Source of the DNA: Volvox africanus
Lineage: Eukaryota > Chlorophyta > Chlorophyceae > Chlamydomonadales > Volvocaceae
Length of the DNA stretch: 64,000 nt
Reading direction: 5' to 3'
Assembly (NCBI GenBank): GCA_030268105.1
Contig: BSDZ01000086.1
Span: 2,372,501 to 2,436,500, forward strand
Shown: in pieces, positions 30,631 through 41,500 of the stretch
Numbering within the stretch: position 1 is the first letter of the stretch
Layout: each line of letters starts with the position of its first letter
Translations under genes and position numbers: made by a program
Notes under the pieces: generated by a model
Told to the model about the DNA's origin: nothing
The model's input: only the letters and a program-made list of their open reading frames with translations
Databases searched by the model: none

Positions 30631-32864
30631 TGATTGATTGATTGATTGATAGATTGATAGATTGATAGATTGATAGATATGATTTGACATTACGATGATT
30701 GCGTTACCAGTGTATCATCATCATCCTCATCGATTGGATAATATACATAAATGGTTCAGACATATTACCAGAAAGGAATAGATAACCATTCCATATGTGT
30801 GTGTCCCCACCCCCTTATATTTTACTGGCCACAGTGGTGGAGGCTGCTTCAATGGCCCCAACACTTGGCGCCTGAATTGGGGCACTACCCTCCCTGGAGG
30901 TGACCTCAACGGCACCACCCTGCCCTTTGGCCGACCGAGGCGGTTCGTCCTCCTTGACCAGAATAAAGCTATAGAGTCAATGGTCCGCGTCACCCCGACC
31001 TGGACTATCGTAGGCAACGAGAGTGTTAGCGCGTACAAAATTGCGGTGCCTGCCTACTTCATCTCCTTCCGCACTACCACGCACATAGAAAATTACGGCA
31101 GCAGTGTGTTCGTACACACCTACCTGGGAACGCAGGTATGAGAAATTACAACGGACGGAACGCCAGAGCGATGGATAAGGCTAAGCGCGAGTGATTGACT
31201 GACTTCAGCGAACTCTCGCTCGCTCCCAACTCCTGTATTGTTATTGCAGCAATGTCTCCTCCCATAAATTGTCCCTGGATGCCTCTCGCTGATGAGAACT
31301 ATCTCCCCTCAATCCCTTCGAGCTAGCTAGCTGATGGATCATCACTTGCTGCTGCGGGCGGGCCCGTCCACGCGCGTGTTTGAGCTAGCTAGAAATCTGA
31401 TAGATCAATGGCGATAAATATATACATACATAAAAATATACATTTTATATATTATTATACTAACAATATAATTATATAATTAACCAGGATAAGGAATTAT
31501 ATATGTTACCTATTTGCTGGATTATCGTTCACATCAGGAGGCGAAGTATAAAAACTTATTTCCGTATATATATACCCCCATGGCAACTATGGTTCGGCCA
31601 GGTCATTTCTTGTAAAAACATTTCAGGGCAAGTCGCTCACAATGTAACACCTAAAACTCATACGTACATACATGCATACATACATGCATGTATGTAGCCT
31701 ACATTCAAACCACCTCTTCTCCTATTGCTGTACATATACATTACTGGATGACTAAGCATGTGTAATTTCACAACGGACGGAAATCTTGCAGGTCTCTGGA
31801 TCTTACTACAATTCGCAATTCTTAAAGCGTATTATTGCGAGCCCCAACACCACCTTCAGCGAGTACCGAGCTGGTCTGCCAGACGGAATGGTTGTAAGGG
31901 TCGAGAGCATAGTTCCAAACGTCAGTGCCACCGTCATCGTCTGTCGTTCGGGGGGTCCCAATGAAGCGCAGGGCGGCAACTCATGCGCCGACGGCTTGGA
32001 CAACGACTGCGATGGCCTAGTGGTGGGTGCCGTACACAATCAGCTACCAATCCGTCGGTCAATCGGATAATATGCGGCAACAGATCGATTGCTTATACAT
32101 ACATAGAGTTTTAGGGTTTTCCTAAACCCTTAACCCTAAAAACCTATGTATAATATTTTAGTTTAGGTGGCTAGAACGGTTTTCAAAAACCGCGAACAAG
32201 TCACTTGCTAATAATGAGTGATACAGTGATTGGCTTGTTCACGCAGCCAGCTAGCCAGCATTTATGTAAATTCGATCATTATCTGCCAGGCACCCGTACG
32301 TGACCGTATATGCAGGATGGATATACGGGCATGCACGTATATGTACACTTTTATTGGAATGCATCTGCGTGTATGTGTTGTTGACTTTGATCTGTGTCCT
32401 GCTTGGATCGATGAACGCAGGATTATGGCGACCCAGATTGCAATGGCGTGTTGCCTTCTCCATCACCACCACCGATACCACCATCACCATCGCCACCACC
32501 ACCATCGCCGCCTCCATCACCTCCGCCGTCCCCTGCACCCCCTCCGTCGCCTCGGCCGCCCAGGCCGCCGCCGCCGTCGCCAAGGCCGCCAAGGCCACCT
32601 ATGCCTAGTCCCCCGCCACACCCGTCGCCGCCCAGGAAGAGTCCTGCACCGTCGCCTCCATCACCTCCTACGGCTGTAGCACGCCCACCACCTCCCCCAG
32701 CACGACCACCGCCTCCTCAGCCTCCTTCTCCACCTTATCGTAAGCCGTCATCGCCACCTCGTTCCCCACCACCGAAGCAGCGGCCCTCCCCGCCGAATCC
32801 ACCACCTAATCCACGGACTCTCCTTATAAAATCTGATACGCCACCCCCCGCCCGACGCCCTTAA
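27001..32864 (+). CDS. M11 (gametolysin/VMP-like) zinc metallopeptidase, gene B
   Basis: The exons are 27001-27232, 27675-28153, 28561-28626, 29531-29660, 30307-30472, 30835-31135, 31792-32022 and 32421-32864, giving 682 residues. A signal peptide is clear (APIALTILLCLGVITLLPAC). Residues 78-237 are the N-terminal region. The zinc site in exon 5 is HEMGHNLALAH (His331, His335, His341, Glu332); the usual Gly between the second and third His is Ala. CTMGH spans the exon 5/6 join. Exon 7 ends [14 protein letters not shown] and exon 8 begins DYGDPDC. The final 140 residues are a dense Ser-Pro/Pro tail of the kind hydroxylated and glycosylated in algal matrix proteins. Intron 4 starts with GC (AG|GCAAGT) rather than GT. 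A copia LTR sits in intron 4, a 62-bp hairpin in intron 1 and a long GATA repeat in intron 5. A secreted matrix or wall protease is the likely role. Confidence 0.88.
27324..27455 (+). ncRNA. Perfect 62-bp inverted repeat (hairpin) in intron 1 of gene B
   Basis: The arms 27324-27385 and 27394-27455 are perfectly complementary, with an 8-base AG loop. A transcript would fold into a long hairpin like algal small-RNA precursors. It could equally be a recent palindromic insertion; expression is unknown. Confidence 0.45.
29931..30179 (-). mobile_element. Solo copia-family LTR in intron 4 of gene B, diverged
   Basis: The 249-bp stretch aligns along its whole length with the 243-bp LTRs of the copia element at 41727 and 53660, sharing CGCGTATAGCACTACA and GAACGAGCGCGGGTCGATAG. 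It is flanked by AAGTT and ATGTT, a one-mismatch target duplication. No internal sequence remains, and divergence suggests an old insertion. Confidence 0.82.
30504..30682. repeat. (GATA)n/(GATT)n tetranucleotide repeat
   Basis: About 175 bases of GATA with interspersed GATT units begin 30 bases into intron 5 of gene B. Confidence 0.9.
32108..32145. repeat. Inverted pair of telomere-like repeats
   Basis: GTTTTAGGGTTTT is followed by AAACCCTTAACCCTAAAA, so TTTTAGGG-like units face each other as a small palindrome in intron 7 of gene B. Confidence 0.45.
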
Positions 32865-34960
32865 TCCTTCCCCTCATCCATCCCGCATCGTACGTCCTAC
32901 AAGACTCAGAAGGTTGTCTTAGCTGCTGCTGCTGATGATGATGATGATAATGATGATGATGATGATGATGGACGGCGGCGGCAGCTGCTAGTTATCATGG
33001 ACGCTCATGAACCCGACGTCGGCCATCAGCCAACATTCAGCCAGCGTACTATCTCTAAGCTAAGGATATAAAAATCATCAGCCACTTGCTTGGTTGTTTA
33101 TTGACGACGGAGAAATGGAGTGGCAACTAAGCTGGCTGGAGACTGCTGTGCGGGCGAGGTCATATACGTATCATCATAAACGCATCATCATATACGTACG
33201 TGTATATACACACATATGTATGTATGTATACACGGAAACAGAATACAGGTGAAACATCATAAGTATATTATTAATTTTAAGGTTCTGATGATGAAACAAT
33301 ACTTATGTTTTAGATTAGATTGCACTCAACAGATGCACACATATACATATATATGTTTTAAGATTACCAACATACGTAAATGGCATCTTCTCTGCATTGG
33401 TAAAGCACATTCGCAAAAGGCAGCAGGTGTTGATGTATGTGTGACTGCGGGTGCGTGCTTTATTCATATTTATCGGGCTGGATGGCTGCTGCATGCATGT
33501 GGCTCTATCTGCTACGCGCTCCTGTATGTATATATGCATGCGCGAGCGGGATGCTATATATGCTAGCAGGTGGATGGTGTATGTGTGAGGTACGTTCCCG
33601 CGTGCGTGCCTGTTTTGCCATTAGTGCAGCGGGGCGAATTTCTCTGCCTATATATGTTATCATTACCGAACGAGCAGCATATCCAGCTAGCAGCAGGGAG
33701 AAGCAAGCGTGCGTAGGTAGCTTGAATGTACCTTTATGCGCGCGTGGTACAAACAGATGGCTACGTCGTATATGTACTAGAGAGAGAGCGGCGGCGGGCA
33801 GGAGCAGGAGCTGCTGGCTAACACAGGCAGGCAGGGAGTGCTGGTGCTAGATAGCTAGCTGGGCCCGATGGAGAGCGAGATAGGTACGATAGTGCCTGGA
33901 AGGTTCGTTCTATCTGCTGAGGGGCAGGCGGCTGACTAGGTACTGCCAGATGAAGGCTCAGACAACTAGCTGCATGTTCACCACACATGAGATGCATGAT
34001 GAGATCAAGGGTGAGCGAGTGGGTACCTGGTGGTGGCGGCTGCGGTGGCTTGCTTATCAGCGGCACGCCGCCACGCCGCTGCCGAGCGAGCGAGCGAGGT
34101 GCACGAAAGTGCCCGCTCCCTCGTATATTTATCATCATTCACTTGGCGGCGGAAACGAAGTTAATTGTTGGCCTCGCTCCGCTCATCGAATCACACGCAT
34201 GTGTACGTATACGTCAAGCAAGCGCTTTAATAATTCTTCTATGGATTTTAATTTTTATTGATCGCCTGTAAATAAAGTCATCCAGGATAAGGCAGGGTGT
34301 GTCCGGTCCTACTTCTCCATTTAACAGCTTGCCGTTGATTATTGATTGCATACGTACGTATTGTTAGCAAGGATAAGGTATATATGTGATCCATTAACCA
34401 CGGGATATATAGCCTTACTTGCTTACTTGCTGGCTGGGCCTTGAAAAGATGCTGGCCATGTTAATGAATGGCGCTAAGGGACAAGTAAGGTTAGACGGCT
34501 GCATGCAGCTATGGGCAATCTCACAGGGCCACAACAAAACCGCAACCAGACAGGGCGCCGAAACCCAAAACAGCAGCTGCCCAGACAAGCAATAACGGCA
34601 CTTCAACTAGCCTAGACTTAACGAAACCAGGTATGCTGGATGATACATGAAGCGCGAGACGGAGCCCCGACAGCACGCAGCCGAACAACAGCAAACGAAC
34701 CAGCTAGCAACCGTGCATGCTAAACCTCGGGCAAAAACTTTATTTGAACACACAGCAGTTAGTCTTGACTATACTTCTGGTGCGTGCCGTAAGTGTCATG
34801 CATCTTACTTATTTGCTTGGATTCATCTGTCATGGCCAAGCATGAATCTGACGGTAGGTAGGTACGTATGGATGGGCGGGTGAAGATGAATAAATGCAAG
34901 CGAGTAACAAGTAATCCAAGCTTTGAATAAAAGTGTAGACAGAAAGCTGAACTGATGAAG

Positions 34961-35203
34961 TGTTATAAAATGGTATATCAGTTGGATATAGCGATCCATA
35001 CTAGCAACAATCTCGCTGTTGTAGCTGTACTCGGCGGTAAGCTATCGACCCGCGCTCGTACTGTTTGTAGTGCTATACGCGCAAGTATATGTGCCGACTC
35101 CAGAACGAACTATTCGGACTTCTTTACTATCAGATAATATGTAACGTATACTTTCTCGTTATTACTTCAGGCTTCCTAATGTCTGATAGTCTACGTCTCA
35201 ATA
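34961..35203 (+). mobile_element. Solo LTR of the copia family
   Basis: It is 243 bp, exactly the length of the LTRs at 41727 and 53660 and their reverse complement. It starts TGTTATAAAATGG and ends CTCAATA. A perfect 5-bp duplication, TGAAG, flanks it (34956-34960 and 35204-35208). This clean copy fixes the true LTR boundaries of the family. Confidence 0.93.
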
Positions 35204-35454
35204 TGAAGACACTCTGGGGACCAATTTATTTCGTAAACCACGAGTAAACAATTCGTAAAACCATAAGTAAAAGAACTCGTAAATGCCTTCGTAAAGATAC
35301 GAGGTCTAACGTGCACTATTCATTAGATACAGTTAAAATAAAATAAGAAACAACTTAACTATTGGCACAAAATAATTATCTACCTTACCTATTGGCGCAG
35401 TCGTATTTTAGCAAATACCGTAGGGGAATTCTATTGTAGTTTAAAATACACATA

Positions 35455-35612
35455 ACAGATTCCGCTGGATGCTGGTGGTGGGTGCTGAACCTGGGAAAAC
35501 CACTGATTTCGGAGAAGTCGGCATGGGAGACTGGATGAGGGTGCCCCGAAACACCGGGGAAGGTAGGGACTGCCAGGTTAGTGGCCACGGGTGATGTACC
35601 CCCCTATCCTAT
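35455..35612 (+). repeat. Dispersed repeat R2, single unit
   Basis: It contains AGATTCCGCTGGATGCTGGT and GGTGCCCCGAAACACCGGGG and ends at GTGATGTACCCCCCTATCC, matching the second halves of the units inside the 17804-18690 element almost base for base. It lies immediately before an R1 copy. Confidence 0.8.
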
Positions 35613-35633
35613 ACACTACATAACTAGTATTAT

Positions 35634-35806
35634 GGGTGTTACACTGTGGGCGACTCGCCCTCCAAAGACGAGCACCGGGGGTCCTGACCGGACCGAGCCA
35701 CAGCGCAGGGGAGGAACACGTGGCTTTGTCTGTCTGTCCTGCCACGTGCTCCCCCTCTCACTAGGGCCAGCGAGCCCTCACAGGCTCTCGCCTGGCCACT
35801 CACAGA
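35634..35806 (+). repeat. Dispersed repeat R1, longest clear copy
   Basis: It starts GGGTGTTACACTGTGGGCGA and matches the 17606 copy through the CACGTG inverted pair to CTGGCCAC. The sequence on to about 36110 is GC-rich and may belong to a longer version. No protein domain was seen. Confidence 0.75.
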
Positions 35807-36604
35807 GCACTCAGGGCCACCAAGAAAACACAAAAAGGCCCAACAGAAAACGGGGGACACCTAGCTGCTCAAAGGACGGGGAAACCTCTCCTCTAACCCG
35901 AAACTGACCTGACAGGAGCCTGACAGACACACACAGATCCCCTCAGAGGAGAAACACCAGCAGGAAAGCACACCCTTACACAGCCAAGCCGGAAGAACCC
36001 AACAAGAGGCGGAGTGGGGGATGACAAGCCGAACTGGCGCCCCCCTAGAAAGCCTTCCGGCCCCACCCAAAGCTGACCCCGCAGACACCTGCACTGCACA
36101 AAAAGGAAAGACTAGTATGTATGTGCAGTTGCGGTTAAAATACCTGCAATCATCAATCCAAATGGTAAAGTTTTTACGCCCCAGGGAATAAAAGTGAATC
36201 GTACAATATACCAAGGGACTTACGGAGCCTTCGTAAGGTTACACGAACCAGTACTTTGTAACTGTTTATCCAACATACGAAGCCGATATGAAGTGTAGTA
36301 GTCGTACATGTACAACACACACTAGCACAATATCCAGGTGCAGAAGCAACCTGTCAGCATCTCGAGAGGCCTTGGTGGCTCTCAACTACGACATGAAGCG
36401 CATCGTATGTGGCGTACGAAGTAGTTCGTCAGCTCACATTCATAGCCATTCATAACCACAGAACGAAGTCTAAAGGCGCCTTCCTCCCCCTCCCCGTCCT
36501 CGCTAAAGCTGTCACTCGTATATATGTGTATATGGATGTATGATGGACATAATATATATAATATTGCTATATGATGGGTATTATTATATATGTAATTATA
36601 TGTA

Positions 36605-36860
36605 ATTATATTATATTATATTATATTATATTATATTATATTATATTATATTATATTATATTATATTATATTATATTATATTATATTATATTATATTATA
36701 TTATATTATATTATATTATATTATATTATATTATATTATATTATATTATATTATATTATATTATATTATATTATATTATATTATATTATATTATATTATA
36801 TTATATTATATTACATTACATTACATTACATTATATTATATTATATTATGTTATATTATA
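36605..36860. repeat. (TTATA)n pentanucleotide array
   Basis: About 50 TTATA units occur with a short TTACA variant block near 36813-36830. Frames through it encode only Tyr/Ile/Leu repeats. Confidence 0.95.
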
Positions 36861-37499
36861 ATTAAAGGCGAACGTCGTGGTGGTTTATACGCTCACAACA
36901 AAAACGTTGCACGTGGCCCTTGCCTGGACAGCACAACAGTTGAAAATGCATAAATAACTACTGCGGAAATTTAAATTGCGAGCATACACGGTTAGCGCGT
37001 AACACAGATATGATAATTTTTTGCTTGCTCTGGATCGGCAACATTAAAATGATAATCAGATATCGTCCATTTTGAAGACGCTTTTATTGAACTGGCTTTT
37101 GAGGGCATTTAAATTTTGATCCGCTTCTTTTTATGGTGCCGCTTCAGCTTCAATTCCCCCTACTCCCCAGCCAAGTACCGACGGTCATTTTTGACCTACT
37201 TCCAGGCTTCATCCCTCTTTTTTGGCCATTTTCAATTAATTATTTATAAAATTATGTTTCCTATCGTTAGGAAATATTTTTAATCTGTTTACCGATAATC
37301 GGTTCGGCTCTGCAAATGGGTGAAGATCTTACCTACCCCATTTGCCATAATATTGGCTTATTAAGCTTTCCGTCTTTTTGCGGTTGCGCATTTAAGCAGA
37401 TATGCTATTGTTCGGACACAACTTTTCAGGCACGACGACTTCCTACAAGTTCCAGGATTAATTCCGACTAATATCGGGATACCTTCACTGTTTGAGGGT

Positions 37500-37745
37500 G
37501 GATGTGCCCCCGATGTTGAGGACCCCGATTATAGTGACTTGCGAGCCGACCAGCAGGGGTAGAGTAGAGGCCGCCGTTACCCTGGCAGAGATTCCACTGC
37601 ACGCTAGTGGTGGGTGCTGAGCCACCTACCTACCGCGAAAATCACTGATTTCGGAGCAGTCAACATCCCTAGGGGTGAACGGATGAGGGTGCCCCGAAAT
37701 ACAGGGGAAGGTATTGATAGTCAGGTAGTAGCCACGGGTGAAGCA
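37500..37745 (+). repeat. Diverged R2 copy
   Basis: It shares GACCCCGATTATAGTGACTTG, AAAATCACTGATTTCGGAG and the GGGTGCCCCGAAAT block with the R2 units at 17991 and 35455, with many substitutions, so it is an older copy. Confidence 0.65.
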
Positions 37746-38431
37746 AATAACCCCCCCCCATCTCCCCGCCTCCCCCACATATATATACATACATATCCCA
37801 ATTTGAACTTCCGAACAAAGTAAAAACGGCTGCCTGTTGGGTTGCCCATGTTCGTTCGTTCATCCATTAGTCATTACTCTTTAATTTGGAGCCAACCAAC
37901 TGAAGTACGTCCATGCATCCGTTCAGCGAGGTATGCGGATCCTGGAAGTGCGTAACACCCGCCACCAACTTACAACACCGAAATATAGGTGTTGACCTAT
38001 CTATCCCTAAGGAATCCCTAATTGAGATGGCAGTGCCGAATAATAAATCACATGTTCTTCTGTTACATAGCGGACTAGATACATGTATATGCATATAGGG
38101 CAAGATAGTCCTGGTACTGGAGACGCAGATACCATAGCTCCAGAACCGAGTGCGTGATCTGATCGCCCGGCTAAAAACAACAAATACACACACATATACA
38201 TATATATATATATGTGTGTGTGTGTATAATAATGGTATAATCTAATTGCACTATCGTTTTACACATAAAAGAGCGAACACCCAAGGCCTTGAATTATTGA
38301 TGAACACATCTAAATTTATGTTAAGTTCTCCTTATTATAATTATTAACTGTGTTATTTATTGCGTGGGTTCCATCCCTGTATGTATTATTTGCCGAATCT
38401 ATTGCCTGCAGCAGCAACAGCAACAGCAACA

Positions 38432-38438
38432 TATAAAA
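38432..38438 (+). promoter_or_regulatory. Candidate TATA box of gene C
   Basis: TATAAAA lies 74 bases before the chosen ATG at 38506, between two CAG-rich runs. This is a motif match only. Confidence 0.35.
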
Positions 38439-38505
38439 CAGCAGCAGCAGCTTCGCTCGTTTGCCCATCGTTCATTATTCCAGAGAATACGTGTTTCAGG
38501 TCGTG

Positions 38506-41500
38506 ATGTGCGCGGCGGCTGGAGGTCTTCCTTCATCATCAGTTGCGTTGCTTCGCTTACTGTTCGCGATTTTTATGGCGATGACGACGACGACGACGAC
38601 GATGATGATGATAATGATGATGATAATGGATACTGTTTGTGATGGGAGACAACTATCAAGGCCGTCTCCGTTTCCATCATCCCCATCATCATCATCATCA
38701 TCATCACCACGTGATGTATTCTGGGATGGTGCGTAGAAAGGGACACGCATGCACGCACACACGCACGTATGCATGCCCACCAACTTATAGGAGAATTCAG
38801 AACTAGCGCCAAACAGCCTCCAATGACCTGCGTCCGAACCCCTGCTACGAAAAGTCGACAATTTTCATCCCCCATCTGAGTTGGAGGATGCGTTTGAAAG
38901 CGAAGCCTGATGCCTTCTAATAATTATCCTACCATCCAGCAAAGGCAACGGCCGCGCCCCCCAATATATATATATATATATATATATATAGGCAGGGAGG
39001 TATGCTTAATAATAAGCTAGCAAGCGGCGGCAAGCAAGCTGCATGCTCGAGGCAGCATGCAGGACAACATTCAGTACCTAGGTTCGCCACTATCTAGCTA
39101 GTTTAGGTCTGCGCTGTTCTGTTGCTTTGCTTGCCCTACCTAGCTACCCTCATGTCATTCTTCTAGCCATCTCATGGCATGGCATGCCAAGCAACAATGT
39201 AGCCTAGTTCACCTGTAGTAAACTACATACCTTTGGCATACAAATATTCATATGTACTCATGCGATAATAGCATGACACCGAAAAGCTCGCGATACGCAT
39301 AAGCAGATCGCCGTACAGGTGAACCAATGTTTAAGTCACCCTGGTGGAGTGCTCTGGCCAGACAGTAAAGTAGTACAAAACTAATTGTTCGGAGTTCAAG
39401 ACTCCGCTGCCACCAGCCCTTAAGGGCTGGTGGAGGCAGGTGATGTAGCTTATTAGATGTACCAGTTTGCTACATCATCATATTTCGAGCCCTCTCTAAA
39501 CCGTCCAAACCGACGCTTCTGCATAAGAAACTTAGTATCGTTAACACAACTGCTACATCACCTGCCTCCACCATTCATCATCATACTCAAACACATAGAG
39601 TTCCTCCCCTGCGCTGTGGCTCGGTCCGGTCAGGACCCCCGGTGCTCGTCTTTGAAGGGCGAGTCGCCCACAGTGTAACACCCAATACATAGACGCACAC
39701 AGATACTTCTGTCATCTGTTCGCAATAGTAGTGCGGATGTAAACTCACCCTCCGCCGGCGGAGCATGCAGCTGTCTATCTTTTGCCACGTATATATCGTA
39801 TGCATGCACGCAGGCGAGCTGCATGTGCTCATGTCCGAAAGCTCTACGCTCACCATTCTGAGGACCTCCGGAGGCCGTGTCCTTTCCCTGCTTCTGGATG
39901 ATGACGCTCAAGCCGTACAGTTCGCTGGTCACCTGGTCCGCATCCGCATCGAGGGCAGAGTCAGCCGAAGTACCGCAGCTGCTGCCACCGTGCCGCTGCC
40001 GCAACCGCTGCTGCAACCGCTGCCGCGACCGCTGCCGCAACCGCTGCCGGCAATGGTAACGGCAATGGCAGCGGCAACAGCGATAACAATGATGAACAAG
40101 CCCAAGCCATTCCGCCGCATGACGTTGTCAAATAATGCAGTGAGGGCCCAAATTGTTCAGAGTTTTGGCTTCGCGGACAAGGACGCGCCTAAGGATGCAG
40201 CCGCTGGGGCGAGGAACATCACCAGCGCCGTTTTCCTGTTAAGCACTTGTGGCTACAAGGCTGCCTTGAACGCCTCCTCCTTCCAGTCAATGTGGCTGAA
40301 CGGCCCCAGTACGCCGCGCACTGCCAAGACGATGCAGAACTACTGGGACTTTTGCTCTCAAGGCACATCACGCATGACAAACGAGACACAGGTCATCTTT
40401 GAGGTGCCGGTGAGTGGTAGCTAGTGGCTGACTAATTAGATGGATGGTGCGCTGGGATATATGCGTGATGGTTGGAATTGCCATACATATACACACGTAA
40501 CATATATGTCTCGCCGAAGTAAGCAAGCCTGCTGACGGGTGGGTGTCCCGTTTATCGATCGATGTGCTTGCGGTGAAATCGAGAGAGAAATCGAGCTAGG
40601 TGTTGTGTATGTATTACGTATCTAGCTAGGGGATAGATAAGTCCGTATTCGGCTCAGGCCGGCATCCGGCAGGTAACGACTGCTCCGTCCATTGGCTACG
40701 TACGGTATGCAGCTACGCGCGGTTATCAGGTGTTAAATATATACCTGCGTGACAGCAGCGCCTGCACGCACCTGACGACCTCACTTAACGAGCAAGCAAT
40801 AATAATTGAAAATTTCTGGGTTGTATTCCTAAGATGGCCCTGCTGAGAGATAGGGCGCCATCTTTGCCAACGGCTTGTATTGTTCCTCGACGAGAACCAG
40901 GGAGGTAATAAAGAATCTGCAGGGGCCCCAGTGAGAGTATGAGCAGCAAGATAGCGCGGCTCTTCAGTCGTGTCCCTGTCCGCCCTCACTGGCCGGACTT
41001 ATCAGTGGTTGAATGCTCCGCCCGGGAAGTGCGAACCCACGGCCCCTAAGGGAAGCCATGAGGTGCGGGGTGGCTTAGAAACCCACCTAAAGGCCAATAG
41101 GTGGTCCAATCAGGGCTGGCACATGGATCGGGGCCGCAGAGAGTAAGAGAATCTGCGAAATCAAGCAACTCATTGAACCCTGGCTGCCCCAACAATGGGG
41201 TACGCGGGCCCAATGGTATAAAACTAGCACATGTCAGACTAAGGGCGGCGTAACCATAATAATAAGAATTACTATTATTACTATTACTGTTATGATTAAA
41301 AATATATAATTGAAGCCGGACATTCTCGCGATTTGCTTGTCTAATGATGACGATATGTACCCATTTCAGCCTCAGCTGTGGCGGTGCTGTGACTCCCTCC
41401 GTCCCCTATGTATGCCGGCATACAGGTGCCATGCAACGGAACAGCCAACGGCCAGCCGTACAATTTCATCATGCAATGCAGTGAAGCAGTGAGTTTGCCG

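Larger units (their letters stand above)
32865..38431. other. Intergenic region between genes B and C
   Basis: These 5.6 kb have no supportable gene. Triplet repeats (ATG, 32935-32970) follow gene B. A copia solo LTR (34961-35203), R2 (35455-35612) and R1 (35634-35806) copies, a repeat with a CTCTCGAGA core (about 36300-36400), a TTATA minisatellite (36605-36860) and a diverged R2 copy (37500-37745) make up most of the rest. Frames such as the one at 33437-33850 have no recognisable content. Confidence 0.5.

Noticed and set aside
33437..33850. Possible 137-codon gene
   Set aside because: It is an open frame across simple-repeat-rich intergenic DNA, with cysteine-rich but otherwise unrecognisable translation.
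36571..36861. ORF of Tyr/Ile/Leu repeats
   Set aside because: It is translation of the TTATA minisatellite.
39345..39415. Functional tRNA gene
   Set aside because: Only the T-arm and acceptor end are convincing; the D-arm and a 7-base anticodon loop cannot be drawn.
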